The position numbers were made by a program, and so were the translations under genes. From positions 1,426,001 to 1,490,000 of the forward strand of contig NZ_CP150481.1 in the NCBI RefSeq assembly GCF_047922965.1: a stretch of DNA of 64,000 nucleotides. Reading direction: 5' to 3'. Of this stretch, positions 1-8,878 are shown piece by piece. Numbering within the stretch: the stretch's first letter is position 1; every line of letters starts with the position of its first letter. This stretch comes from Neptunicella plasticusilytica. Lineage in GTDB: Bacteria > Pseudomonadota > Gammaproteobacteria > Enterobacterales > Alteromonadaceae. The notes below the pieces were generated by a model that saw only the letters and a program-made list of their open reading frames with translations, was not told the DNA's origin and did not search any database.

Positions 1-903
1 TAATTCTCCTTCGATATTGTTCAGTAGCAGCTGTTTGGCATCTTCATCAGACAAATACTTGCTACAAAATACCAGCCCATTGCCGGTGCGGTTTTGCAAC
101 GGAATACGCCATTGCCAACCTGAGTCGTGAGCAATTGAGCGAACATAAGGAACCGGTTTGCCGACAGTTTGGGTTTGCACTGCGATAGCACTGTCACAGG
201 GTAGCCAATGATTCCAGTCCTCATACCCAGTATGTAATGCTTGCTCAATTAGCAAGCCTCTGAAGCCTGTGCAATCAATAAACAAGTCACCCTCGACTTG
301 CTGACCTGATGCCAGGGTTAAAGACTGGATATAACCGTTGTCTTCGCGCAGGTTAACTTGTTGGATCTTTCCTTCTAACCTTTGGCAGCCATGTTTTTCG
401 GCTAAATTTCGTAAAAACTTGGCATAGAGTCCGGCATCCAGATGATAGGCGTAGTTCTTGTCCTGATTGGCCAGTATGGCGAAGCGTTCTTCACGGCAAG
501 CTAAATGTTCAGGAATATAGTCCCCGATTTCTGTTACCAGATTTTGTTTTAAACCTTTTAACCAGAAATGCTGAAAACCGGCCGCCCAACAATCTTGCCC
601 TATAAAACCAAACGAGTGAATGTAATCTTTGCCGACATCGCGCCAGTTGTCGAAAGCGATACCCAGTTTAAAGGTGGCATTGGTTGCTGCCATAAACTCC
701 GCTTCATCTATGCCAAGTAGTTTATGCAACACCAGCAGAGTAGGGATGGTCGCTTCGCCCACACCAACGGTAGGAATGTCGTCTGATTCAATCAATGTGA
801 TATTAAGGTTTTTACCCAATAACTTGCTTAGTGCCGCCGCGCACATCCAGCCCGCGGTGCCGCCACCTGCGATGATTACATTTTTAATTTTAGTGTCACT
901 CAT
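1..903 (-). CDS. Flavin-dependent tryptophan-halogenase-family protein (partial, C-terminus off the left edge)
   Basis: This is the first 301 residues of a flavin-dependent halogenase; the rest lies beyond the window. The Rossmann FADH2-binding loop AGGGTAGW sits at residues 12-19. Lys79, in NATFK, is at the same number as the catalytic lysine of PrnA/RebH. The family signature WxWxIP is intact as WQWRIP at 263-268. The start is the ATG at 903-901, 41 nt after the cupin gene stop. It is the last visible gene of the run TBDR, halogenase, SapC, cupin, halogenase. Such halogenase sets recur beside TBDRs in Alteromonadales, Xanthomonas and Caulobacter. The true substrate is usually not free tryptophan and cannot be read from sequence. 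The family call is firm; the substrate is unknown. Confidence 0.9.
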   Translation of the reverse strand, partial: MSDTKIKNVIIAGGGTAGWMCAAALSKLLGKNLNITLIESDDIPTVGVGEATIPTLLVLHKLLGIDEAEFMAATNATFKLGIAFDNWRDVGKDYIHSFGFIGQDCWAAGFQHFWLKGLKQNLVTEIGDYIPEHLACREERFAILANQDKNYAYHLDAGLYAKFLRNLAEKHGCQRLEGKIQQVNLREDNGYIQSLTLASGQQVEGDLFIDCTGFRGLLIEQALHTGYEDWNHWLPCDSAIAVQTQTVGKPVPYVRSIAHDSGWQWRIPLQNRTGNGLVFCSKYLSDEDAKQLLLNNIEGEL

Positions 904-943
904 TTGGCTTGTTCCTTGATAAAGTGTATTGGCAGTGATGTCG

Positions 944-1960
944 TTACACTTTTAATTTATTCAGTAGCTCAGCGCGTAATTTTTTAGCTGAAACAGGATC
1001 CAGCGGCTGGCTCAACATACCTTTAACCGCATCCGGGATATGATCTGTATCTCCTTGTTGATGCTCAAAAATATAATGATCAAACAAAGCCTTCCATGCC
1101 TTACGTTGGGCTGGAGGTAAGTTGCGCAGACTGAGGATTGCTAATTTTAGAGCATTCTCGGGGCGCCCCATATAGGCCGGACTATCACGCCACCAGTGGG
1201 TGACCAGTACGTTAAAAGGAGTTAAGGCTTCAACATGATGCCACCACATGCCCGGCAAATATAACGCATCACCGGGTTCGAGATCGGCCACTTGAGCTGC
1301 TTCCATGGCCTGTTTAAACTTGGGAAACCGGTTCAGATCGGGATTGGCAAAATCCACCAGACTAATATCTTGCCCTCCTGGTGATAATTCCATCGGCCCC
1401 ACATATAAATTACTCACCTGTTCAGGTGGAAATAAAGTATAGCGCCGCCGTCCAACGGCACAACAGGCCAAGTTATTGGGAAAGTCATAGTGGGCGGCAA
1501 TGCGACTGCGATTGCCAATCCAGATATTGGTTAACGGCTGCAAGTGCTCAAGGCCAACCGGATTTTGTTCGGCAAAGCCCGGTAGCCAGTTGTTCACTGC
1601 TGCTGATGCCACATAAATGGTGGGGGGCTGTGGATCATGTTGGTGATGAAATATGCGTTGCAGGATCTGGTTTAAATCAGCTTTGACGCCATTGCAGTTA
1701 AAACCTGTCATGTCATCGTTATAAAATACCCGCCCCTGAACATCCGGCTCACCGTAGGCGGTAAATACCAAAGTACCGTTATACAAGCTACGTAAATACT
1801 CTGCCGCTTCATCAGGGGAGGATAGACCGGCCTTTACAATAGGCCAGTGTTTGACAAAGCTTTTTAGCACTAGCGGGCTGTCCGACGAAAGCAGATCGTC
1901 GGGAAGTTGTCCGGGGTGACAGTCGTCACGTTGTGGTACTTTTGCGGTTATTGGCAACAT
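944..1960 (-). CDS. Cupin-like (Cupin_8/JmjC-type) Fe(II)/2-oxoglutarate-dependent oxygenase-like protein
   Basis: This 338-residue protein has the JmjC/Cupin_8 fold. An HxD metal motif lies in AAHYDF (His157, Asp159), and a distal histidine lies in MWWHHVE (about 241-242). Between them is the typical stretch GRRRYTLFPPE. Relatives are putative Fe(II)/2-oxoglutarate hydroxylases or demethylases, probably cytoplasmic since no signal peptide is seen. It starts 16 nt after the SapC stop and ends 41 nt before the second halogenase, so it is very likely co-transcribed with both. The company of two flavin halogenases suggests that oxidative tailoring of the imported ligand or of a protein is the shared theme, which is inference. 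The substrate is unknown. Confidence 0.82.
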   Translation of the reverse strand: MLPITAKVPQRDDCHPGQLPDDLLSSDSPLVLKSFVKHWPIVKAGLSSPDEAAEYLRSLYNGTLVFTAYGEPDVQGRVFYNDDMTGFNCNGVKADLNQILQRIFHHQHDPQPPTIYVASAAVNNWLPGFAEQNPVGLEHLQPLTNIWIGNRSRIAAHYDFPNNLACCAVGRRRYTLFPPEQVSNLYVGPMELSPGGQDISLVDFANPDLNRFPKFKQAMEAAQVADLEPGDALYLPGMWWHHVEALTPFNVLVTHWWRDSPAYMGRPENALKLAILSLRNLPPAQRKAWKALFDHYIFEHQQGDTDHIPDAVKGMLSQPLDPVSAKKLRAELLNKLKV

Positions 1961-1975
1961 AAGGGCAGAGAGTCT

Positions 1976-2704
1976 CTATTGACCCAATAGCGCATTCTTG
2001 CGGTTCATCAAATTCCGCACATTGGCTTGCGAGGCGATGGCCATATAAATGGCTTGCAAATAACCCTGACGCTGTAACTCTTCCAACTCCGGCCCGTTGA
2101 GTTCGTTGAGTTTGTCTTCGTTAATGGTGTAAAAACCTAGCATCTGGTATTGGCTGCCGTCATTTAACGTGACATCCAGCGTAAATGATTCGAGTAATTC
2201 CAGTTCGATTAATTGATTAATGAATTTCTCACTATCCAGCATGCCATGATGAATGACTTCCAGCATATCGGCCATCATGTCCAAGTAAGGCGAGTTGCCG
2301 CCATGGGGCAAAAATAGCGCTTCGCCGGATTCATTATTGACGCGCGGATTGTCCATATCAATATTCAACATACGCTGCTTTTTCTCTTCACCTTCTTCTT
2401 GTACCGTATGGATCCCAATTGAAAAAGGTTGTCTGGCAATAGTCAGCGGAATATAGCTGGCATCCCACTGATTGTTTTTCAAAAACAGGTTTTCTTCATT
2501 TTCAAATCCAAACAGGGCGACGGCGTGAAATTTGCCGGTATTGGCATCTTTTTGGAAGAACACAGGATAGTAGGCCTGAAGACTACGAAATTCAGAGGGA
2601 AAAGTCAGACTGTACCAGACGTTGTCACCATAGCTAGCTGAACGCTCTGTGATCACTTTTAGGTTCTGATGGTCAACGCTGTTTACTAATACATGTTTTG
2701 GCAT
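1976..2704 (-). CDS. SapC family protein
   Basis: This 242-residue protein matches the SapC family, named after a Campylobacter S-layer locus but of unknown biochemical function. The recognisable parts are the N-terminal block ending in YPVFFQKD, the central GFENEENLFL, and the C-terminal part with FYTINEDKL. There is no signal peptide or membrane segment, so it is probably cytoplasmic. It lies 42 nt downstream of the 519-residue halogenase and 16 nt upstream of the cupin gene. The TBDR, halogenase, SapC, cupin set is a recurrent neighbourhood in polysaccharide-degrading gammaproteobacteria, so the protein likely serves the same process as the halogenases. No catalytic residues can be named. 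Confidence 0.85.
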   Translation of the reverse strand: MPKHVLVNSVDHQNLKVITERSASYGDNVWYSLTFPSEFRSLQAYYPVFFQKDANTGKFHAVALFGFENEENLFLKNNQWDASYIPLTIARQPFSIGIHTVQEEGEEKKQRMLNIDMDNPRVNNESGEALFLPHGGNSPYLDMMADMLEVIHHGMLDSEKFINQLIELELLESFTLDVTLNDGSQYQMLGFYTINEDKLNELNGPELEELQRQGYLQAIYMAIASQANVRNLMNRKNALLGQ

Positions 2705-2745
2705 AAATAATCCTGGCTAATCTTTTGAGTGCGATTGCACAATAG

Positions 2746-4305
2746 TTAAATTTTGGGCAGACCATATTGCTTTATTTTATTCAGTAATTCCCGATTAGAG
2801 GGCAGGGCTGCTAATAATTGTTTGCTTTGTTGCATATTTTGATTAAATAGTTTTTCCGCCTGACGTTGCTTATCGAGCCGTTTAACCCGAAGAGGGTGTT
2901 CAGGCATATACCCCATACCATATAGTACATACTGATAGCTTGCCGCAGGAAACAGGGCATCGGTTTGGGTAATATCATATTTGCTGGGTAAGTTACTTTG
3001 CCACAGGCTGAGCAATTCATTTAATGAGTCAGGGTTGCTGTTTTTGTTACGGTGATCATGCCAGTAATCAGAATCGCTGCGCTGACTCAGAGCATAATGC
3101 AATTTTAAAAATTCAATCACTTGTTGCCAGCGATGAGTAAACTTTTGATTGAAACGTTTGGCCACTATATCCATTGGTAGTCGAGACTGCGGTAACTGTT
3201 CACAAATCATTTGTGCAGACAGCTCTACTAGCACCAATGCTGAGGCTTCCAAGGGCTCAATAAACCCTGCGGCCATACCTACCGCGACACAGTTTTTATG
3301 CCAGAATTTTTGCCGGTATCCCGGCTGAATGGCTATTTTTCTGATCTCGGCTGAGGAGGCAGCCTTGGCTCCCATCGTGGGTTGGATATAGTGGCGCAAT
3401 TGCTGTTCAGCATCATCCATACTGATGTGGGCGTTGGAAAAGGTGTATCCGACCCCGCGTCGTGAAGACAAACCAATATCCCAAATCCAACCACTGCTTT
3501 GGGCGGTAGATAGGGTATGGGACGCAATTGGATCTTGTGGTTGCTGATAAGGAACATGTACCGCCAGTGCCGTATCATTAAATAAAAATTGTTTTTGACT
3601 CACAAAGGGAATATCAAAATGCTGGCCAATTAATAAAGCATTAAACCCACTACAATCGATGAATAGGTCACCTTCGATTTCACCCTGTTCAGGGGTGGTG
3701 ACGGAATGTATATCGCCACACTCTTTGCTATTCACCTTTTCAATATGACCAATAAGATGTTTTACACCCAGTTTATTGATGCAATGCTGTCTTAATAATT
3801 CTGTGAACTTTCCCGCATCCAGATGATAACCATAATTGGCTACATAGGCATATTCTGCGGTAGATACTTGTTTGGGGGCCAAATTGTGGTGGGACAAATG
3901 GCCTTGTGGAGTAACGGCATCGGCCCAGCTAATTTGTTGATTGTGCGGTAACCAATATGGAGCCAGATCGAACTGCTCAATACCTACTGGGAAAGTAAAG
4001 GGATGAAAATAATGATGGTTATCTGCTGTTTTCCAATTAGTAAATTTGGAACCTTGTTTAAAACTGGCATCACACTGTCTGACAAAGTCGGTTTCACTTA
4101 AGCCTATATTCTCTAATGTTGCTCGCATTGAGGGCCAAGTGCCTTCACCTACGCCAATAGGGGATACCGTTGATGATTCTATCAGGCAGATACTAATACT
4201 GTTATCACCATGATTAGTTTTATACTCAGCAGCTAGAATGGCGGCAGTTAACCAACCGGCTGACCCTCCGCCTACCACGACTATTTGCTGTATTCTATTG
4301 TCCAT
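2746..4305 (-). CDS. Flavin-dependent tryptophan-halogenase-family protein with altered WxWxIP motif
   Basis: This full-length 519-residue flavin-dependent halogenase homologue has the dinucleotide-binding loop VGGGSAGW at about 11-18. Its catalytic lysine is Lys83 (in DASFK), and the glutamate expected to pair with it is Glu353 (in GFIEPLEAS). The signature WxWxIP reads WIWDIG at 273-278, so the conserved proline is glycine. That motif is thought to keep the enzyme from acting as a monooxygenase, so activity or substrate may differ. It lies 149 nt downstream of the TBDR stop, with a probable terminator between, and heads the run halogenase, SapC, cupin, halogenase. The family is sure; halogenating activity is not. 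Confidence 0.9.
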   Translation of the reverse strand: MDNRIQQIVVVGGGSAGWLTAAILAAEYKTNHGDNSISICLIESSTVSPIGVGEGTWPSMRATLENIGLSETDFVRQCDASFKQGSKFTNWKTADNHHYFHPFTFPVGIEQFDLAPYWLPHNQQISWADAVTPQGHLSHHNLAPKQVSTAEYAYVANYGYHLDAGKFTELLRQHCINKLGVKHLIGHIEKVNSKECGDIHSVTTPEQGEIEGDLFIDCSGFNALLIGQHFDIPFVSQKQFLFNDTALAVHVPYQQPQDPIASHTLSTAQSSGWIWDIGLSSRRGVGYTFSNAHISMDDAEQQLRHYIQPTMGAKAASSAEIRKIAIQPGYRQKFWHKNCVAVGMAAGFIEPLEASALVLVELSAQMICEQLPQSRLPMDIVAKRFNQKFTHRWQQVIEFLKLHYALSQRSDSDYWHDHRNKNSNPDSLNELLSLWQSNLPSKYDITQTDALFPAASYQYVLYGMGYMPEHPLRVKRLDKQRQAEKLFNQNMQQSKQLLAALPSNRELLNKIKQYGLPKI

Positions 4306-4384
4306 GGAGACCTTAATTGAATGGTGTACAACATAAGCGATATTTTGACGCTTTATAATATATAGGATTTGCTACAACATTAAA

Positions 4385-4421
4385 AAGGCCGCATAAATCA
4401 ATCAAATAATTCAGCGGCCTT
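4385..4421 (-). terminator. Probable rho-independent terminator after the TBDR gene
   Basis: On the minus strand an 8-bp perfect stem AAGGCCGC / GCGGCCTT encloses a 21-nt loop and is followed by a short T run. It lies 33 nt past the TBDR stop and 80 nt before the halogenase start. It could be partial, giving much TBDR message and less of the downstream enzymes. The long loop lowers certainty. Confidence 0.55.
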
Positions 4422-4453
4422 GATGACAACACTACTAATAACTTTTGTTGTGA

Positions 4454-7400
4454 TTAGAAAGCGTAACGAACTCCAAGATTGTAACGCGCACCCTGTTGAG
4501 TCACGTTTAATACTTGAATTTCACTACGTCCACTTTCACGTTTGTATTCATCAGTAATGTTAATGCCGTTAAAGAAGACGGTTAAGCCTTCAACTTGTGG
4601 TAATTCGTAGCTGACGGTTAAGTCCAACTGATCATAAGCTTCTACATAACGTGGAGAGGCACCTACGTCACCTTGGTAACCTGATACCAGGAACTTGTCA
4701 CGCCAGTTGTAGGCCAAACGAACGGATATTCCATCTTTTTCATAGAAGCCCACTACGTTGGCGGTATCACTGATCCCGAACTCGGCCACTTGTGGGCCTG
4801 CGATATAAAAATTATCGTATGTGTGATCAGAATCAACTTTGGTATAGTTAACAATCCCACCAAAACCACTTTCACCAAATAGATGTTGAATAGCAAACTC
4901 TAGTCCATCAAAGCCTTTCTCTTCACTAGAATTAGATGGTGTATGAATGTTGAATTCTATCTCTTTATCCGTTTCTGGATTGGCCAATATTATAATATTG
5001 CCCGCATCCATATAGACGTGCTCGGGATCAATCTCATGGTATTTGTTATAGATATATTCACGTTGTAAATCACCATCAGGTCCTACCTCTGCAAAAGCTT
5101 CGTTACGATAGGGGCCTTCAGCCGGTGAATAGATACCAAACTTAGTTGGAACATCAATAGTTTCGATATCATTAGTTACATCTTTCTTAAAGTAACCTAT
5201 CGATACATAACTACCTTCGTCGTAATACCATTCGGCGGACAAGTCGTAGTTGTCTGATTCAAGAGGTAATAAACCTGCAGTACCGGTTGAACCATCGGTA
5301 CCATCCAAGCGTCCAGCTTTAGTAAGTACAGTACCACCTATCATATCGCCATAACCGGGTCGGCCTATGGTTTTGCTATAGGCCGCACGTAAAATGACCC
5401 CATCAACCACTTCGATATTAAAGTTAAAACTGGGTAGAGTGTGATCGTATTTGCCGGTTTGTGTTTCGAAAACGTGATCTGATGTATCTCTTAAGTAGAC
5501 TTCGGATGCACCTTGCCATTGAGCTACATTCTGGAAAACGGGAACTGCTGAAGTTGAAACGACATCGGTATCTTCATAACGTACACCAACATGCACATCA
5601 TAAGGCATATCAGCGATATCACCTTCATAATTATATTGTAGATAAACCGAGGTCATTTCTTCTTTATTATAGCGATCAGTTTGTGACGCATAATCGGTAG
5701 ACGGGCAGAAAGAATTGCCGCAATCACCCAGACTCTGCTTACTTAATAATTGCGCTGCTTGATCGCGAACACCATGGAAATCAAAATCGAAATAAGTATC
5801 CATGATTTCAAAATCATCCATGCCATAAATACCCTGGAAGTCTTCAAAATTGCCGCCGCTAACATCGGTAAACTGATCCTGAATACTCTTACGTGGGAAT
5901 AAGGCATCATCATACATTCCAGCAACACCTTCACCACTCCAGTTACCACGGTCGATGTTTTTGGTTTGGCCATGGTTTTCCGCAGTGGTTAATGACAAGC
6001 CAAAATCAATACTGCCGGCTTTATCAAATACATATTCACCACGAAGTTGAGTTTGCTCGATATCGGCTCTGTTACGGTTGTTGACAAATGTACTACCTGT
6101 TACCAACATGTCAGAGGGTTGAATGTCATTGCCGCCACGCACGGCGAGAATGGGAAGCTGTCCAGTAAAGTCGGTTGCAGCTGCACCTCTTACAATACCT
6201 GCCATGGCTAAGGTATTATTCGAGCCAAATTCATTGTTTGGAGAGTTTTCGGCTGATGAATTATGATAATCCAGCTCTAAGTTCAAGCTGTCATTGACTT
6301 GCCAGTTTAAATTTAAACCTAAAGATTTGGTTTCGTCGCGAACACCAAAATCACCGGCTCCCATCGCAACATCTTGAAGTCCTACACCATTTTCTTCATA
6401 GTCTTCCGAATAAAGTAACGGGGATGAAATTGGTCCGTCTGTCCAGACGTTTTTAGAGGCAGAAAAGCCGTACCAGGCCGATACATCATTAAATTGGGTA
6501 TCAGTGTCTTTTTTTACGTAGGTATAATCTAACGTTGCAGTTAGGTTATCCATTGGACGATACTGCAGTACTAGCTGAGCATTGGTTCTTTTACGCTGTT
6601 GTTCTTCAAATTTGTAGATGGTGGTTTGCGGAACAGAATAGATATCTCCTTCACCAGGACGATTGGTCTGGAACTCATTTTTTGGAACGCCACCCCATCC
6701 TGGGTTAGCACCAGGAGCGCCACTCCAATCCTGATCGACAGTGCCTTCAAAGCTACGCCATCCGGTACCTACATTAGCTTGCTGGTTGCCACTTTCCCGC
6801 TCTGAGTAACTAGCAGAAATAGACACCCCAAACTTACCGTCTTCAGAGGTATTAGAGTAAATACCTGACAACTCTGGAGTTGCACCACCTTCATTTGTCG
6901 ACGTGTCGTTCAAAATCTGAGCGCTGACAACGGTATGTTGCCCAGGATTATTTAATGGACGAGCGGTTAAAATATTGATAGTAGCGCCGATACCACCGGT
7001 TGGTACTTTGGCATTTGAGGTTTTGTAAACTTCTACACCGCTAACGCCTTCAGCCGCCAGATTGGCGAAATCAAACGAACGAGATCCTGTTGTGGTGGGT
7101 AATTGACGACCGTTTAAAGTCACCAGATTACGTGCACCAGCAAAACCACGCACGCTAACCTCGCTACCTTCACCATTAGCTCGATCGATAGCCACACCGG
7201 TAATACGTTGTAATGATTCAGCCAGGTTGCTGTCCGGGAATTTACCTATATCTTCGGCATTAATGGCATCGACAATACCGCTGGATGAACGTTTCACATC
7301 CATCGATTTAATCATACTGCCACGAATACCTGTGACATTAATCACTTCTACTGCTTTATCGGTATCAGTAACAGCTTCTTGTGCAGACAAGGGTGCGATA

Positions 7401-7459
7401 GTTGCTGCACTTAGGATTAGCGATATGCTGGTCGCTAATTGTGTTTTGTTGAATTTCAT
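4454..7459 (-). CDS. TonB-dependent receptor (TonB-Xanth-Caul / TIGR01782 type)
   Basis: This 1001-residue outer-membrane receptor has a signal peptide (about 1-26, ending SAQ). A Ton-box-like stretch, VEVINVTG, is followed by a plug domain with GKFPDSNLAESLQRITGV and SVRGF, and then a 22-stranded barrel ending in the terminal aromatic YNLGVRYAF. Length and plug sequence fit the TonB-Xanth-Caul subfamily, which imports oligosaccharides and related molecules by TonB-dependent transport. Its promoter carries two LacI-type operators, which supports a carbohydrate-type inducer. It heads the halogenase/SapC/cupin group on the same strand. The ligand cannot be read from sequence. The start ATG at 7459 is preceded by AGGGGACAC, a good ribosome binding site. 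Confidence 0.93.
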   Translation of the reverse strand: MKFNKTQLATSISLILSAATIAPLSAQEAVTDTDKAVEVINVTGIRGSMIKSMDVKRSSSGIVDAINAEDIGKFPDSNLAESLQRITGVAIDRANGEGSEVSVRGFAGARNLVTLNGRQLPTTTGSRSFDFANLAAEGVSGVEVYKTSNAKVPTGGIGATINILTARPLNNPGQHTVVSAQILNDTSTNEGGATPELSGIYSNTSEDGKFGVSISASYSERESGNQQANVGTGWRSFEGTVDQDWSGAPGANPGWGGVPKNEFQTNRPGEGDIYSVPQTTIYKFEEQQRKRTNAQLVLQYRPMDNLTATLDYTYVKKDTDTQFNDVSAWYGFSASKNVWTDGPISSPLLYSEDYEENGVGLQDVAMGAGDFGVRDETKSLGLNLNWQVNDSLNLELDYHNSSAENSPNNEFGSNNTLAMAGIVRGAAATDFTGQLPILAVRGGNDIQPSDMLVTGSTFVNNRNRADIEQTQLRGEYVFDKAGSIDFGLSLTTAENHGQTKNIDRGNWSGEGVAGMYDDALFPRKSIQDQFTDVSGGNFEDFQGIYGMDDFEIMDTYFDFDFHGVRDQAAQLLSKQSLGDCGNSFCPSTDYASQTDRYNKEEMTSVYLQYNYEGDIADMPYDVHVGVRYEDTDVVSTSAVPVFQNVAQWQGASEVYLRDTSDHVFETQTGKYDHTLPSFNFNIEVVDGVILRAAYSKTIGRPGYGDMIGGTVLTKAGRLDGTDGSTGTAGLLPLESDNYDLSAEWYYDEGSYVSIGYFKKDVTNDIETIDVPTKFGIYSPAEGPYRNEAFAEVGPDGDLQREYIYNKYHEIDPEHVYMDAGNIIILANPETDKEIEFNIHTPSNSSEEKGFDGLEFAIQHLFGESGFGGIVNYTKVDSDHTYDNFYIAGPQVAEFGISDTANVVGFYEKDGISVRLAYNWRDKFLVSGYQGDVGASPRYVEAYDQLDLTVSYELPQVEGLTVFFNGINITDEYKRESGRSEIQVLNVTQQGARYNLGVRYAF

Positions 7460-7513
7460 GTGTGTCCCCTAGTGTGTTTTTGTCCGCAAACCCTATGCCG
7501 GATTGCGTTCGAC

Positions 7514-7525
7514 GTAAGCGCTTAC
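7514..7525. promoter_or_regulatory. LacI-family operator, proximal copy
   Basis: The sequence GTAAGCGCTTAC is a perfect 12-bp palindrome with the central CG pair typical of LacI/GalR-family sites. It lies 55 nt upstream of the TBDR start and 44 bp centre to centre from the second copy, about four helical turns. The regulator gene is not in the window. Confidence 0.7.
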
Positions 7526-7557
7526 ATTTTTAATTGTTTACCACCGGAGTTGATTAT

Positions 7558-7569
7558 GTAAGCGCTTTC
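7558..7569. promoter_or_regulatory. LacI-family operator, distal copy
   Basis: The sequence GTAAGCGCTTTC differs by one base from a perfect palindrome and repeats the site at 7514-7525. It lies directly downstream of the predicted -10 box, over the likely transcription start, as expected for a repressor site. The two copies could bind one tetramer with a DNA loop, which is inference. Confidence 0.68.
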
Positions 7570-7573
7570 ATTA

Positions 7574-7602
7574 AAGTTAAAACAAATGTTTTTAAAGGTC
7601 AA
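7574..7602 (-). promoter_or_regulatory. Predicted sigma70 promoter of the TBDR gene
   Basis: On the minus strand a -35 box TTGACC (7602-7597) is separated by 17 nt from a -10-like TAACTT (7579-7574). The predicted start of transcription falls in the distal LacI-type operator. The -10 is weak, so the call rests mainly on the -35, the spacing and the operator position. Confidence 0.45.
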
Positions 7603-7756
7603 CAAAAAGTTAACAAATAGTAATTTTGTTGAGCAAATGGTGTACAGGCGCTAAATATTCAAGATAACAAAGAGTTAGCATTAGAAGCAGTTGATTTTGG
7701 GTAGGTGTCTTTTATGCTTTGAAGTGTTAAAACTCAAGTGATTTGTCAGTCCGGGC

Positions 7757-7824
7757 AGCAACGTCCAGCTGAACTCGATTGAACCGTTATAGCTGCATGG
7801 GGTCCAGTCGAGTTCAGCGTTGCT
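7757..7824. repeat. Long imperfect inverted repeat just behind rpoS
   Basis: Right arm 7805-7824 (CAGTCGAGTTCAGCGTTGCT) pairs with 7757-7763 plus 7769-7781, leaving one 5-nt bulge and one mismatch. The loop is about 23 nt. The right arm begins within 2 nt of the rpoS stop (7826). No T run follows on the minus strand, so it is not a classic terminator; it could be an mRNA 3'-end stabiliser or a repeat element. In the rest of this gene-free stretch (7621-7756) I see no further structure. Confidence 0.6.
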
Positions 7825-7825
7825 A

Positions 7826-8806
7826 CTATAATTCGGCGCTGAACAGGGCTTCCAGATTGAGTCCCTGATGGCCCAGGATTTCTTTTAGTCGTCTCAATGC
7901 TTCAACCTGAATTTGTCTGACTCGCTCCCTAGTCAGACCAATTTCAGCACCTACATCTTCCAGAGTAGAGGGTTCATAACCGAGTAAACCAAAGCGACGT
8001 GCCAATACTTCCCTTTGTTTAGGGTTGAGTTCACTTAGCCAGTCGACAATGCTGGATTTGATATCATTGTCTTGCAGGTCATCTTCGGGTCCCATGCCTT
8101 TTTCATCGGCAATAATATCCAGCAAGGCCTTGTCGTTGTCGCCGCCGATCGGGGTGTCTACCGAACTGATACGCTCATTGAGTCGCAGCATTTTGGTTAC
8201 GTCTTCGACTGGGCGATCCAGCGCTATGGCAATTTCTTCGGCTGTGGGTTCATGATCGAGCTTCTGGGCTAATTCTCTGGCGGTGCGCAGATAAACGTTA
8301 AGCTCCTTTACCACATGGATGGGTAAGCGGATAGTTCGTGTCTGATTCATTATCGCTCGTTCAATAGTTTGCCTGATCCACCAGGTGGCGTAAGTAGAGA
8401 ATCGAAAACCTCTCTCTGGATCAAATTTTTCAACCGCGCGGATAAGGCCCAAATTACCTTCTTCGATTAGGTCGAGTAATGCTAAACCCCGGTTGTTATA
8501 GCGGCGAGCTATTTTGACGACTAGACGGAGATTGCTGACGATCATGCGTTTTCGGGAGGGCTCGTCTCCTTTTAAGGCACGACGGGAGAAGTAGACTTCT
8601 TCTTCGGCGGTTAATAGCGGTGAAAAACCAATTTCACCCAAATAGAGTTGTGTGGCGTCCAGGTTTTTATGAAAATCTTCCTGCGTAGCGAGAATATCCT
8701 TGATTGAATCAGCGCTGTCGTCTTCCTCGACAATATCCAGCTCTAATGTTTCTTCAACGTCATCATCATTATCCAAGTCTACTATTGCAGATTTATTTTG
8801 ACCCAT
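7826..8806 (-). CDS. rpoS: RNA polymerase sigma factor RpoS
   Basis: This is the stationary-phase and general-stress sigma factor, 326 residues, the usual length. Region 1.2 begins near DATQLYLGEIG, and region 2 has YATWWIRQTIERAIMNQ for -10 recognition. Region 3 follows with the RLPIHVVKELNVYLR segment. Region 4 ends with the helix-turn-helix TLEDVGAEIGLTRERVRQIQ. The acidic N-terminal extension (about 10-35) is typical of marine RpoS. It lies downstream of nlpD on the same strand, as in Escherichia coli, where the main rpoS promoter is inside nlpD. The start ATG at 8806 is preceded by GGAGAT. A large inverted repeat follows the stop directly. Confidence 0.98.
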   Translation of the reverse strand: MGQNKSAIVDLDNDDDVEETLELDIVEEDDSADSIKDILATQEDFHKNLDATQLYLGEIGFSPLLTAEEEVYFSRRALKGDEPSRKRMIVSNLRLVVKIARRYNNRGLALLDLIEEGNLGLIRAVEKFDPERGFRFSTYATWWIRQTIERAIMNQTRTIRLPIHVVKELNVYLRTARELAQKLDHEPTAEEIAIALDRPVEDVTKMLRLNERISSVDTPIGGDNDKALLDIIADEKGMGPEDDLQDNDIKSSIVDWLSELNPKQREVLARRFGLLGYEPSTLEDVGAEIGLTRERVRQIQVEALRRLKEILGHQGLNLEALFSAEL

Positions 8807-8878
8807 GATTCTATCTCCAAATTGTTGTAGGTGCTTACCTTATTCAGGCCTCCATTCGTTTATTATTATTTATTGTTA

